Positions 37,601-52,600 of a stretch of DNA of 64,000 bases are shown in pieces. Position 1 is the first letter of the stretch, and each line of letters starts with the position of its first letter. The DNA comes from Dromaius novaehollandiae (Eukaryota; Chordata; Aves; Casuariiformes; Dromaiidae): the NCBI RefSeq assembly GCF_036370855.1, contig NC_088098.1:135304721-135368720 (forward strand), read 5' to 3'. Under the pieces are notes generated by a model, which saw only the letters and a list, made by a program, of their open reading frames with translations, was not told the origin of the DNA and did no database searches. Made by a program: the position numbers and the translations under genes.

Positions 37601-40600
37601 GATTTCTAGCTTTTATTAAGGTGTGATGGAAGACTCATACTTTGAAGCTAAGCAGCGCTACAAAATTAAGATGTACAACAATATCTTTTTGATGTGTTGT
37701 GTATAGTATTTTCATCATTCAGCATTTACTGGCAGAATTAGGAGAAAGGTGTAATTTATCAACTTTTTTTTTTTTTGTAAAGAGAGACTAAGTAATGCTG
37801 ATGCTGCAACTAATTCAGGTGGTTTAAGTAACCTCCCCCACCCTTTAAACATGAAGGGGGATATGTATAGGTTCACACGTATGTGCCTTGGGATCTGGGT
37901 AAATGGCTTGACAACATTTAAAAATATGCTCTCCTCATCTTCATTTCTCAAACAAGCAAGAAAAGTGAATTTCAGGGACAGAAAACCTTTGTCCCAGATG
38001 TACCATGGCCAAACAAAAAAAGAAAACAACAATCACTTATAAACAAGTTGTAATGAAAAATTTAGAAACAATTAGCATGACTGAGGAACCAGAAGTAAAT
38101 GAAACTAGGAGAAATTAGAAGTGTTTCATCTATATTGAAGAATTCAAAATGAACACTGAGAATTACAAGGCAGGTACTTCTCTCAAAACCAAAGGACACA
38201 GCAGCATGGAGCACGTTCACTGCCACATTTACCAATTTAGCAATTGCTAGACAATGATTAACAGAGTCAGAGACCAGGACATCTTGTAAGTTAAGAACTA
38301 CAGTAACTACTGAAAGTAAACATATGAATTTCAAAAGGCAACATACCTCTTATTGCAGCAATTTTGTTAGCGTCCAATGTTCTGCGCCCTCGTGCGCTCA
38401 CTCCCATAATGCTACACAATAATGTTTCCTTGGGGAACAAGACACGGACCAAGTAGCGTGCTGCATACTTTGGTTTAGTCTTTTGCCGAGCTTTCATCAA
38501 ATAGTTTCCAAGAACTTTTACATTTCTCAGTGGGTCACCAACATACTCTTTTATAAAACAAAAGCAATTAAAGAAAAATCAAGTGAATTTTTAAAAAGGA
38601 GTTCTTTTTGAAACTGTTTCTCTTAAGATGTACCAAGCTACAGATAAGGAAATCTCAGTAAGTGTTCTCTAGTGCAACTCATTATACTATATATTAATTA
38701 TCTTTGTACATACAGAAGACACAGAAGCAGCTTTAAATTGGAATGCTAAAGGAAACAACTTTTCAGTTCATGTTAGTCACCAGCATAGCTAACTGAAATA
38801 ATACTACAAAAGAAAATGCATTAAAAGCATAAGATGTCCAAGTGCTCAGATTGGTCCATTTCACCCATGTGCAGATACTGTGTATGTTTTTAAGACAATG
38901 ACCCTTGAAGAATGGCATATATGGCATATCCATATATAGTACCACTAAATCATACACTGTGTACAAACTCACAGATAGGTTATCTCTGAGCATTTCACCT
39001 AATACTCATGCAGCTCTTCAGCTGTATTATAAAATTATTTTTACACCAAAACCAACCAAAATCTCATAACCTGGCCTTCCACACAACTCAGGGCATTTAT
39101 ACTTCATAAAGAAATGCACTGGGCTTTAAAATGTGCTGCTATTTTTGCATTATAGTAACAAGCACATGCAATGACCTATGGAATTCTTCTTCATTTTCTG
39201 TGGAATTAAATATTTCAAAATAAATCAAACACTGGAGGAATTGAGATGAAAAGAAACTCTCACTGATAAAATGCTCTACAGGAAGAAAATGGGTACTTCC
39301 TTCACGCAAGTTGGTTAACTTGTTTTCTTAAATACAGAACATGTATACAAGTCATACATCTCGCTGAGCTTTACCAGTAATCTGACTTTTTAAACTTAGG
39401 CATAGTATGTATATAGTATTGATGACATGTATACAGGCCAAAATAGTTTACATCAAGAGAACTGAGCAAGAATAGGGCACTAACTGCAAATCAAAGACTT
39501 GTGTTATCCTATACAACTACATACATGCTGTACAGACACTTTAAAGTGATTTCTGGCATATTAAACATTCTTTTTATTTCAAGAATTTTAAATATTATTC
39601 CATTATACAAATGCTTGTAACGCAGCTAGTTCTGCTCCTTTACTTTTGTTAAATAATGATAAATGCATTTCTTTAGGCTTTTTTATTTATTTATGAGCAG
39701 CATTTTATTTTTCAGCCTACTCTTATGATTATCTGTTACAAAGAACTCACCAAAGCTAGGATTGATCGAGACTGAAGAAGATGGCAGCTCTTTACTAATA
39801 TTCACATTCCCAGATGCATTTCTGTAGTTCACCAGCACAGCATTATTTCCCAAATTGGTCTCAGAAGATGGTGGCATCACTGATGATGCCACTGGTGAAG
39901 ACGCAATGTTGACAGTGCTTTCCACAACAGTAGTTGCAAGATTTGATCGTGGAGGAAGGTCAGGGATCCCATTAGTTGCCGCGTATGGTGAATGCAATGA
40001 ATGAGTAGAAACTATAGTGGGGAGTGGTGGGCTCTGCCTTAGAACAGGCTGCTGTGATTCAAGTTGAAGAGTCTGTTGAACACGTTTTATTGTGGAGTTG
40101 ACCTGAACATGGCCCTTTTGCAGAGCAACCCTTATGACTGGGCTATGCCTTCCTTGTCCTGGTGAAGGGAGATGAAGGCTTGATTCCCTTTCCATTGATT
40201 TTTGTACTCCAGTTTTTCCTTGGGGCAAGTGACTGGAACTTCTGTATGCAAAGCCAACTGGTCTCTGTAAACATGATTCAGAAAACAACTAAAAGGTTAA
40301 ATGCTGGTAATTTTTTTCCTTAGCAAACTAGAAAGATTAAGTTTTCATAATTTGCTATTGGTAACGGACTCTTCATTTAAGGAGTCACTGTCAAGAAGCC
40401 AGTGCTATTCCTTTTTCTCCCTCCCTCTAATTTCTTTTATTTTAACTTGTAGTCCAGACACCAGCAGTCTATCTGTTCAGCTCGTAGGTTTCTCAAGTTT
40501 TTTCCCTGATGTGCTAGCACAATCACCTTCTAAAAAGCCAATGAAATAAATAATGAGGAAGACTGCTTTGTGGAGGTCTTGTTTCAGTTTTTTTATTAAA

Positions 40601-43600
40601 AAAGAACAGGCAAAAGAAAACTCAGAATTTGTCAACAATTGACCCAGTCTGCTGAATTTTAAATGGATATCCTCCCCTTCAATGTTAGCTTCTTTTTAAA
40701 AAAGATGATCAAAACCTATTCATTTTTTCTCTAGGTTGCCTCTTCATTCTTCACTTGCTAGCTGAAAGCATAAGAAATTCAGATCTTATCTAGGATGGAA
40801 AATTCCAAAGTGAATAAAAAAGACAAATTGAGAGATGGGCTGTGTTTTCCCATCACCTGGAGTGCTTTTGTTAAGAAAGATACGTACCCTGAAATACATG
40901 TTATAGATGAAAATAAGTCACCGAGCAAGAGTTACCAAATGTAGTTGACACCCAGTCTTTACAGTGGTCTGACTATATTCTGCCCTTGCAACCTTTAAAA
41001 ATCTATGACCTGAAGAAAGGTTTATGAGCCTGAAAGTTTGTCCATTTCTTCAGCTGAGTTGATCTAATAAGAAAACAGTACTTTTACACAAACCTTTATT
41101 TATACCCTTAGACAATCAGGTACAACAATGGTAAGGCTACTAAAATCGACAGCACTCCCGATAGTTCTAAGGAGAAAACGTTAGCAGAAATTGAGAAAAT
41201 GGTTGGCAGACTGCATTTCCTTTCTTCCCCATTACACAATACAGCAGTACAAGTTTTCAGGTAACTTTTAATCTGAATACTAAAGCAGCTGCCATCGCAA
41301 ACAATCAGACTGGAGGGTAAAAGAGCAGAGGTCATGGGGACCAAGCGTAGCTGGCAGAACTAGGCTATTCCCTGAATCAGGTATTTTTGGATAAATGGAC
41401 AATACAAATTTGGAGTTGTCAGGACAACAACAACAAGAAACCAATTCCCAAACAAAACATAACATCCTACTCATAACTGACATGCATGAGAATGTCAACA
41501 TTTTCCCCCTCAGCTTCAATAGTCTTACTGATGTCTTTACATGTACCGACACCCAGAATCATGTCTGCCACATTAAAAACGCTTTTCAGTGTTGTTGACA
41601 AAGAAAGGTCATTATGGATTCCATGACCTTCTCAAAAAAAACATCTGTTATGTTTTTCTTCTATGGAGCATTTGTGACTTAGTTACAAGTACTAATACTC
41701 TGTCTCTTCAGTTAACAGCAGATTAAACATACAGTAACAAAACAGACCGAGTGTAGTCAGTGCTGTGCCTTCTTAAAAAAAAAAAAAAAAGACAGCATTT
41801 TATTAGAAAAAATACAATTCTACATAACGGATATGACAACACACTACTGAAATCTAAAAATCAATTAGTTAATTGAACTAGCCTGTGCAAGTGGTACAGA
41901 AAGTTTCTTCTGACTGCAGAAGCCAAGACATCAATGAGACAGTATACTATATCTAGTAAAGCAGTAATGTCACTTTGAAGCTAGTCACACTACACCAACA
42001 TACCCAGCCTAAGACATAAACCAGACATCTCTCTTCTGTCACTACAGATAGAGTTTTACAGCATCTACTATGGCACCTGAATTTGATATGGACCACCAGC
42101 CATTCTATAAGCACTGGTCAATACGGACACAGGAGACTGAAGTCAGCGTATAACAAGCAATCTAGAATAATCTAATTGAAATGGATTCTAAACCTACTGG
42201 TTTGTTACTAATTTTCATCTTAGAGAAAGGAGATTTTTACAAGCATCAGGAAAAAAAACCAGAATTAAAGAAAAAAAGAACTTCTTAGGTCTTTAATACT
42301 CACAGGTTTGAGCAACAGTGGCTTCACACGAGTATGCTGCATTTCGGAGACTTTTCGATGAAGCAAGTCAAATTTTTTATCCAGTTTCTGAATGGCATCA
42401 TACATGGCCTGACAAAAAATGAAGCTGAAAATAATACTGCTCCACAAGCACCCAATTTAAAGTTTGATTAAGGTGAAATACCCTCCCTAAAACTAGGTAA
42501 TATCAGTACATTCTATAAGCGTATTAAAGACTAACTTACTCACCATATGCAAATAATAATAAATATCACATTAAAAAAAAAATCTCAGAACAGCTTACTC
42601 CTGCTACTTTAACATAGCTGGCACTTACAGGTTGTTCTTCCTCTTCCACTAAATGTTTTATTTTCTCTAATATTCGGTACATCTCATTTTACACTGAAAA
42701 GCTATTATTGACAATCTTTGAGTAAGTTGGGTATTACGATAAGTTATTTTAAGTCACATTAGCCTTCTAAGCATGGTTAGAAGGCTCACAGGCAGTCATA
42801 CTGAAATACTGATTTCTACATCACTAATGGGAAATGCATTTAGAAAAATACCATCTCTAAAGTAAAATGAGAGGAGGGTAACTGATGTGTAGAGAAATCA
42901 TCTCAGCCTCACATCTCAGAACAAACAGCACTGAAATCAGTTGCACCCATGTTTTTAATAATCACAGAATAAATGATGAGAAATTCGAAAAACTACATAT
43001 TTGATTGAGAGTATCTGATCTTCAGTCACCTGTCCCCAGGCTCATCAAGTTCTCTCTCAGAGGTTAAAAATTCATGTTGCTTTATTTACACAATCAGGTA
43101 CAAACTCTCTAAAAGCATTATCTCAAAGGCCCAAATTCTCATATATAAAAGCCATAAAAATCAAAGCATTTGAAGCCCACCAGTTATCAACACACATTAC
43201 ACTGACATAGGAAAGTTCCTTCTTCAGTATTTCTAGGATTTAGCAACTCAAACTAATACTTACATAGCAATTTAGATATGCCACGACAGAATGAAGAATT
43301 TAGATAAAGAATATTAATCCAATATTGAAATCCAACTTGGAAATGCACATCAGACACATGTCACCAGCTATTACTACAAAAAAATATGTAAGGCCATTAT
43401 AACTGAAAGAGTTAGAAAAAGGAAATGTGCGTCTTCAACTAACAAAAGCAATTTATTTTATTGTGTGACTGATCTACAACATAACCACAGTGAAAGTCTT
43501 AAAAATATATATGGCTATAAAACCACAAAAATTACAGGAAGAATTCAGTGGTAGATAAAGAATTTGAAATTATTTTCAGTTTCAGCAAACCAATTGCTAG

Positions 43601-46600
43601 GTTTGAAGATCATAGCTATCTTTAAGACTGATTATCCCTAGACAAAGAATCCACACACCTTCTGGAAACTTACTGGTATCTCAAGGAAGCACTATAGGCC
43701 TTAAATACATGTGGGTGACAAAGACACTATCAAATGACCTCATGTATCCCTAGTGCATACAGACAAGTTTGGGGGCAGATTTACCTGGGGGGAGGGGGGA
43801 GGAGGGGGGAAGAAGGGGAGGGGTTACTAGTAGGAGAAAGGAGAAGGAATAGGGACAGTAGGCAACAAAAAAGAGGCTGTAGTTTCTCATTAGCACTACT
43901 TGTTACAGTAATTATGTTCCCAGACAAGTGATGAGAAAGTTAGTTGCACAGTCTTACTACATTTTCTTCCGCACGTTGCTGGATATATCCCTAATGAGAC
44001 TTACAAGACATTAATACTTAGCTACAAGACACTCAGATATTATCCTCTCCAGAGTGAATGACATTCAGACTGTACTTTAGAGTACTGCGACTCTAGCTGC
44101 TGCAAGTTCTTACCTACATAAATAAGGGATGCTTTTAGTTTTCCACCGATACATTGAGTTTCAATCTTGACAATTATTGCTTCAGAAGTCATAAGCAAAG
44201 AACTCACCAAAACCAACATTACCAGGATTCTGGCATTATTCTAAAAGCAAGCCTCAGGTACTTTCAAAAGCTAGGTGCATGTGACAGTCAAATCTTCTCC
44301 ATTACCATACAGTCCTTCCCAAGTCACTAGACTTAACATTTTGTATTAAAACTGAACATTTGAAAAGCACTCATGGCAAGTGTAGGGGGAAGAGTTCAGA
44401 GGGTATGAAGAAATAGATTATTTTTGATTAAAAATACTGTAGTTAAGTGAAAGCTAAGATATGAACAACAGGCAATACTGAAGTAGTAGAATATCAACTA
44501 TAGACTACAAGTCTTCCCAAAACTTAACTAAAAATTTTGTTTCAAGGTAATTTCAGAGAGCAGGAAGAGAAAAAAGAAGAAGAAGAAAAAAAAAGAGATA
44601 CCTGGCAATAACTGAGGACCTCCATAAGAGTTTTCTGCAGATCTCCTGTGTAGGAAGCTTCAGATATGATACTCCCCTTTTTCATTAAAAATAATAACAA
44701 ATAGTGTAAGCTGGTCATATCTACACAGCCTTAGGATATCACATTAAGCCAAAAATCCCAACTTCAAGCCTCACATACTATTTTATTCTACCCCAAAACA
44801 TGCATCCCCAATGCAAGTTTTCAAAGTAAGTCTTAAAAAACCTCAAACAAAAAGACATCCAAAACTTACACATTCATAGTCTGGTTCATACTCATAAATG
44901 ACACTGTCACTATCTTCGTATTCTCCTTCCCCCATTTTCATCTGGAAAATAACATTAAGAACTTATGTTCTGAATAATGAAAGAATTCAAAGCGTAAAAC
45001 TCCACAGAGAACCTGTTAATAATCCAACATGGACACTTTCAGAGGTATTGATATTCCCTCCACTGGCTAAAAAGAGGGCCAAGGAAATGAAATTTAACCC
45101 GGGCATCTCATTTATTATGGGTATGGTTAGGTCACATGAATAATCTTAAAGCAAAAGTGAGATGAGTATCTTATTTTGGTTTAATATAAATCTGTTAACT
45201 TATATAATATTATGTATTTTTATTTGGTTACACTGAGAAGTCAGAACTTCATCAGCTTAGGTACTACCATAAGCAGTTTATATGAGACTCCATATGGATT
45301 TTTACTCTAATTTAAATAAGTCAATTCAAACAAAAGTAGATATTTATTTCTACGGGTATAACTCTGCACAAAAACACCTATTCACAATCCAAACAGAATA
45401 ACTTTTTTTACTCCATGAAAACTGCTTCTAGACATGAACCAACAGTGCCACCATCTGGACAATTTTTACTTTTTTTGTTAACTGATGACAGCAGTTCCTG
45501 TCCAGCATATATGATGAATTTTGTAATTTGGTCTTTTTTTAAGTCATACTTAATCCAGCCTAATTTTTAAAAAAAGGGTTAAAAATTTGTACAACTGGCA
45601 GAATGTATGCAGTCTGTCCTTGGACAGAACTGTTGACGGAGGCAAATCCTTCTTCAACCTTAAGTTTCAACTCTATTATCCTAATTTACACAAAGACTTA
45701 TTTACTCCTAAATAAGAGCATCCACATGGGAAATTAGTACAAGTTACTTCCATGTTTGGACTAGCTGTTTTTATACACATGTACACTATCCAGCACAAGG
45801 TTTTATGCTTCCAGGTGCTACATGGAGACCCCACTCCACACTTCTTCAGAGTGATTTCATGGAATGAGGATGGGCAAGAGAAGAAATGGCATTTCCAGTA
45901 GCATTTTACTGGCCTCAAAACAAAGGACTATTGTTTGGCTACACATACCACATTCTGTCCCACTAGAGTAGGGGCAAGTCGTTTTCTTTTATTACGTGAA
46001 AACACATAATCCATTTTCTCAGGGTTGTGAGCATTTCCTCTCTGCATACTTGGAGAATGGCTCATCTGCGATACCACTCGTTCAGCCAGCACTGATAAGC
46101 CCTCACTTCCTGGAAAAGTGGAGAGAAAGCAAAGCACATCAGCAGGTTTCTGTCACTGAATTACACATTTGACTAGAAAAAACATGCACAGTCACCCATT
46201 TCTTGATTTCAAATCACTTGGTTACTTGAGATTTGTTTACTACCATATTATTAAACACTTACTAATCCAATTTCTTTAGATCTCAAATTGGTAGACTAAA
46301 ATTAACATTCTTCCTTCCAAACTCTCACCAGGCTCCATTTCCATTTGCCTTGCTTTTCACTGTTGATTTTCAATTTCCACCTCCCTGTTCAACTATATTG
46401 TTACAAAATTCAAAACCCCAACAAAACCAACAAACTGAAATTCAGGCAATGCACTCACAATGCAAAACACAATTCCCACTATTTGTATTTGCTTAGTCCC
46501 CACCTGTCCCTTTCCCACCCTTCTTATGAGCTTTTTTTTCCCCTATGGTTTTGTCACCACATGACTGCGCAATGAAAAAGATCTGGTCCTGGTCTCTCCT

Positions 46601-49600
46601 CTGATGAGCCAACAGTGTGGAGTGGGGATTCCCAAACATGAGCTACTCAAAACTGGTACGCAAAATGCCCCCACCTCTTAAGTATAGATGGCCTGGCAAG
46701 CAGAAGCCATCACTCACTGCTATATCCAAGTAACATCCAAGCAACATTTGCGAAAGCTATTATCTTGGTGAAAAAACAAAAAACAGACAAAAACACCCAA
46801 ACACCTCATCAAACAACATCTGATAAATTTTAACTGACATGTATAGCTGCAAACAAACTTAAACTGGAATATACCTAGTTTTAAAGACTCTGCAGACTTT
46901 GGCAGACTAAATAAATTTTCCCATAATTAACTAGAAGAAAAAAAAATGATATATATACACACATATATATTGCTGCATCTTGAAGGAAACTGCCTATCTC
47001 ATTTTATCCTGGACAAACAGCTGAGCTGTAGAGCTAGACCATCAGTACATTGCAAATTGATTCTGAAAGGACAGAAAGAGGACTAAAACTAAGGATCTGA
47101 GAGAAAGCGATTGATGTATGCTGTAGCCCTGGCCAACAGAACTTGCTATTTGCTAATGACTGGTTATAAGTACCTTCCTCTTGTTTAATATTTTACCTGT
47201 TATCCTTCATTATATTCTGACTTCATCCTACGTTCTTCAGGGCATGGACTCTTCTCTTAAGAGAGTCTGCACATTGCTTAGTACAACTGGCCTGTGGAGT
47301 ACAAACATACGGCTCTAATGCTGCTGCTTGAAGCTTGCCACATGAATACAGACAAGGGGAAAGCTGGAGAAGGTACCGCTGCCACGCCTCAAAAGCACAA
47401 AGAACGGTGGCATTTTAACTTATATAGTCTAAAAACACAGTTTCAACTAATACAGACAGTCTGTAACAAAGGAACTGCCAAAACTGTTTGTCACTCTTCC
47501 CTAACTCTTTCAAAGTCCACATCCTTGCCAGAACCCATATTTTGAAAGCTGTTAAATCTTAAAGGACTTTCACAGGTATCACAAAGGGCACGTTTCTATT
47601 GCCAAACCTGCCTGTTCATCATTTACAGGTTTCTACCTCAAACTTTAAGGAAAGAACTATAGCAGCTCTTAAAAAAACAAAAAAAACCCCCAAAACACAA
47701 AACCCCCACACACTCCTGAAAGAAAAGAAAAAAAGTAACCAGAAAAAAGTAACCAAATTATTTCCCCTTGATTTCTGTATATTTTAGCTATAGACTGAGC
47801 CAAGCACTATACAAAGAACAACTGTGCAAGAGAAGATGTTAAAAGACAAAGACGACTTAATAAGCTACACAAGACCTTGGAAGGGTTCAAAGAAACAAGG
47901 AACACAGAAAGTATAAAGAAAAAAAACTTAACTAGCATAAAAGGCAGCACCAAGTCTTGACCATTCTGTCTGCTGTGAAGACATTTTGGAGATTAGAACA
48001 GGTTGAGGTGGTATGTAGGGGGACTTTGTGGATGCTTAAAGTAAATTCCCCCAAGTAAAAGGGGCAGCATGAGAAAAAGTACAAAGGTACTTACTACTTT
48101 TGCAAAATAATGGAACTAATTTCATGGCCTGACTGGAAGGAGGAAAGAACGTCTCAAAAGCAAATAAGGAGAATAACAGTCCAATGGATGGCGACAAGCT
48201 GTGAGAACACTGAAAGCAAAGACAACAGCTTGTGTTTTACATACTAGAAGAAGTACTGCCAGAGATAGCATAGAAAAATGGCAATGTATTCAACCATAAA
48301 CTTATGAGATCTTTCTCTGAAGGAGATACTCCCATAGGTATTTCTTGATGAGTCAAGACTGCATTTGCCAGTATCATCTGCAAAACAGAAAGCCGCTTCA
48401 ATGACTCAGACACAAGCGGTAAGAGTGTGGACAAGAGATGTAGCAGAGCTGGGGAATGCTGCACAGGAAATCTCCAGTAGCTAGGTTAGTGTAGTTGATG
48501 TCATTTGTAAGCACAACCAATAGCTGAATAATAAGAAAAAACTGCTCGCTATTTGTTCTCTTGAGTGAAGATTAAAAAAATTCAACTCACCCCTCCCCCT
48601 TCCCACCCAACTCCAGAAATTGCTTCCTTTCCCAGCTAATCTCACCTATCTATCCTTACCATATAGATCTAGCTAGTGCTCATCTAAGCATCCTGGAACT
48701 AGAGTCTGGGACTTAGCAGCACTCTGTAGGGCAAACACCAGTACAGGCAAGAAAGCATGCTGAAGGTAGAAAAGGTGCAAGGCAGCAGGATTAGTGCCCA
48801 GGCACAGCAAACTCCCTCAAACTGAAGGTACTTCGAGACAAAAGCAGAGTGACACTTCACTTAAAAAACATGAGGTAGCTGGTTCAATTACATTTTACAC
48901 TCATTAGGATTATGTTAAATAAACTAATCAGCTTTCTGATTAGCTGCCCTAATTTAGATTTAGACCCAGATGTGAGGACTTAAATAGAAACGCTAGCTAA
49001 AGTGTTGCCCAGTTTTAGGGCATGAATGGGTAAGTAAAAAGCATAATGGAAATGTCCTGCAGCATGGGAGAGGAATAAATACAGAGATCTGCATCTCAGT
49101 GATGCTGAGCTTCCTCTGTCAGCTAAGTACCGGTAGGCAAGATAGGACTAAGAGAAACAAGTTTGCACAGACAGAACCAGATCTCGAGAAAAGAGACTGC
49201 TCTACAAGATATCAACGTAAGATGATGATTAAATAAAAAAATAGTAATAAAAAAAAGCTGAGAAAATTTCTGTACAATGGTTAAGTTCAACAGTTACATG
49301 CAAGATAAAAATATGTTGTGCTTTGGCCATACATCTCACTATACCATATATTAAGTAGGCAATACTTAATGCTAGCAATCTACAACAACAGAAGCTGTAA
49401 GCCTAGACGTTACCAAAAATCTCCCAAAACAGAAAACACTCTTTGCTGATAATGAAATAATTATTTATTTCCTGAAACCTAGGCAAGTAACTGTCTACAA
49501 CAGTTTCTTGGTTGGACTTTTTAAAAAACAAAAAACAGCCAAAGAACAGAGCATACCATCCAAATCATCCTCCTTCTCCTCCCCCCAAATTTGTTTTCAA

Positions 49601-52600
49601 ACATAAGTGTACAAAAAAATTAGAACATACTCTACTGGCAAGTAAGACACAGGAAGAGTTTTCAGAAGCACCTAATGACACTAGAAAACAGAGATATGAC
49701 TTAACTCTGCTGAAGAGAAATACTGACAACCTCTATAAAGTCATCTGATTGAAAAAAACCATAAATACTATCACTTAATTAAGTAATTAATGCCTTAAGG
49801 CATTTTCCTTGCTAACTTTATAATACTGATGCTGGACTTACTAAATGCTCACAACAAATATGACTGTCTTTAATTCACTGTATTTTTTAGCATCCAAAAT
49901 CAAAGTCTCTCAGAAGTCTTACACTATTCTCCATCAGCCTAGTCAAAATTCACCAAAGGCTACTTACAGCTAATAATTTACCACCTTAAACAAACATCCT
50001 ACCACCATTTTACAACAGTATTGAAAGTACTCCACTGAAGTACATGCGGCAGTTTATCTAAAAGCTTCATCTTATCGGTTAGGTTCTTCCATGACGTTTA
50101 TTTTTCAAATTGCATGCTAATCACTAGCTAATTAGTTCAAGTATACATAAGAAAGTCTCCTTTTAAACGTAACAATATTTCAGTGAGTTCACTATTAATA
50201 AAGAGGACCTTTGAAGCAAACAAGTAAGTAGCAGCTCATTTTAACTTCACTGTCAAACAATTTCTAGCTTTTTAATAAAACGTGTTTTAGAGATGCGGGT
50301 AACAGAAAACATTAAAGACAGCAGCACGAACATACAGCATTAAAACTAGGCATCAACTATTGGATCACAAAAAAAATGTACTCTAATTACCATATGCAAG
50401 TTGAGCCACATGGTGGACATCACTGTTTACTTCAGTGTTTTGTTCCATTGACATGCAGCTTTGTGTGGACAGTCCATTTTCTCCATCTTCCACTTCAGAA
50501 TTGTCAATAATCACTGCTTCAACGTCATCCTCAACGCTCACCGAAACACAATCTATTAGCATACAGAGAAAGCGAAATAGATAAGACTGGATACTATTCT
50601 GCATATCAGCTGTAGTACTTTTATCATACCTAGAATAATCTGAGTTGTACCACAGTTTAATTTAAAAGAAACAGTTTCAGGTCAGTGTTTAAATGTGAAG
50701 TCACTTTTAAGCACAAAGGTCTTAACACACACTAGCGGGGGAGCAGCTTACTATTGTGTGGGATTCCTGAAGATACTCAGTACCTAACTCTTCTTACAGC
50801 ATCCAACTTTAACAAGAACAGCCAATAACATGCACTTCTGAAAATTCCCCTACCATTTACATTCAAGCATCCAACAGGGAAAGAAACACCAACCGATTTG
50901 TTTTTGAAATTACGCTTCCATAAATAAAAACATTGAATACAACAAATCAGCCTACAAACCCTAACTGCATATATCATATTGATATCAAATCAGACATTGG
51001 TTCTCAATATGGGATGAAAGGCAGAAACACTGAAGGCGCATCTTCTGGACCAAAATTTCTCCATTTAACCAAGATTTTCCAATTTTTCCAATTCCCAAGA
51101 AAACATGTTCTGGTATCAGAATTCTTATATCTGGCATCTGACAGGGGGAATTAATTCCCAAAGAAGCAAATTAATGGAAAGAATCAAACAGTAAAGCACT
51201 GAAGTTAGGAAGTGTAACTTAAATTCAGCCAGCACAAATGCATAACACTCTAATTATATGAACACATGCTGTATTTTCCACAGGATCTCTACCTCATTCA
51301 GTGCACAGGATGGACTGAACTTTAGGGATGAATCAGGACTGTATAATGAGTGTAACAGTGCTTTGCTTTACTCTTGTACAAACATTTCACTCCAAATCCT
51401 TCTCCCTCCCCTCTGCTCCAATTTCTCAAGAGACCAAAAGGTGGGAAAAAAGGCTGTATTTCACAGACCATAAATTTTTCACTTTGGTCAATACTCCCAT
51501 CTAATTCAGAAAAACTGATACAGCAGCATTTGGATTTGGCTATCACCAGATTAGGAAACACTGCTTCATCAAATTAAGGGCCTATTCAGAGAGACTCATC
51601 AATCACTTTGGAGTCAATAGCTACATTTATAGCAGTAAATGGCCACTCCTAAAGACTAGTTTGGGCATACTCACCCTGCAAAAAAGTAATTGTGTGGCCA
51701 AAAGCTGGGATATGCCATTTAGGCTCTAGGTCAGAGACTAGTCCTTGGACAGTTTTAATTAGATGCAGATAAGTAACCAACAGGACTACTTGCAAAGCTG
51801 ATTTAGGCACAGACTTCAGCAAAACACTTAAACACTTTTTTTTGTTGACACACTTAGGGTTCTATCTATGGGAATGAGAAAGGTGAGAAAAGTGCACCTG
51901 CAACAAAGTAAGTGTGAATGGAATCCTATCTGCCAAATTCTCCCATCAGTGTGCCACGTCACTTTATGGGCTGATCTAGTTGGGTCTCTGCAATCATCAT
52001 TCTACTTGTGGGCTACTTCTGCAACTCCAGGATGCATGAAAATTACCCGTGTGTCCACACTGCTTCCCACAAATCTCACACCTCATTTAGGGCAGGCAAA
52101 TCAAGCCTACCTGACCAGCAACTGTCACACAAGTCTACAGCAGATACAGCAAATACAGCAACAGGCACAGAATAAAAGATATTCTGTGAAACCAGCATGA
52201 GACAAAGGCAAAAGAGCTCCAAGGCAAGCATGATCAGACGTCAGGAGAGCTTCTACAACTGGCTGATACTAAAAGCAAAGCTTGGTCCATCTTCCATACC
52301 CTCCACCATTCCTTAACTAAGGAACAACAGTGCAGTCAATCGTAGGTAGAAAGTTTCAGAAATCTGCAACTAGCAGCAATTCACAGCTAGAGGATGAATA
52401 TAAAATGAATAGGGGAATACAAAAAGGGAATAGACTCCACTTTCAAAGAATGTTTAATTCCATTACAAAACACTTCTACGATGATATTTAAACAGTGCAG
52501 CAACAAGCAGTAGTCTCTCCATGCTTTTACCCCTGATATGGTGGTCAGGAGTCTTCCATACCCAGGATTTTTAACTTCCATCACCGATTACTCAATATGG

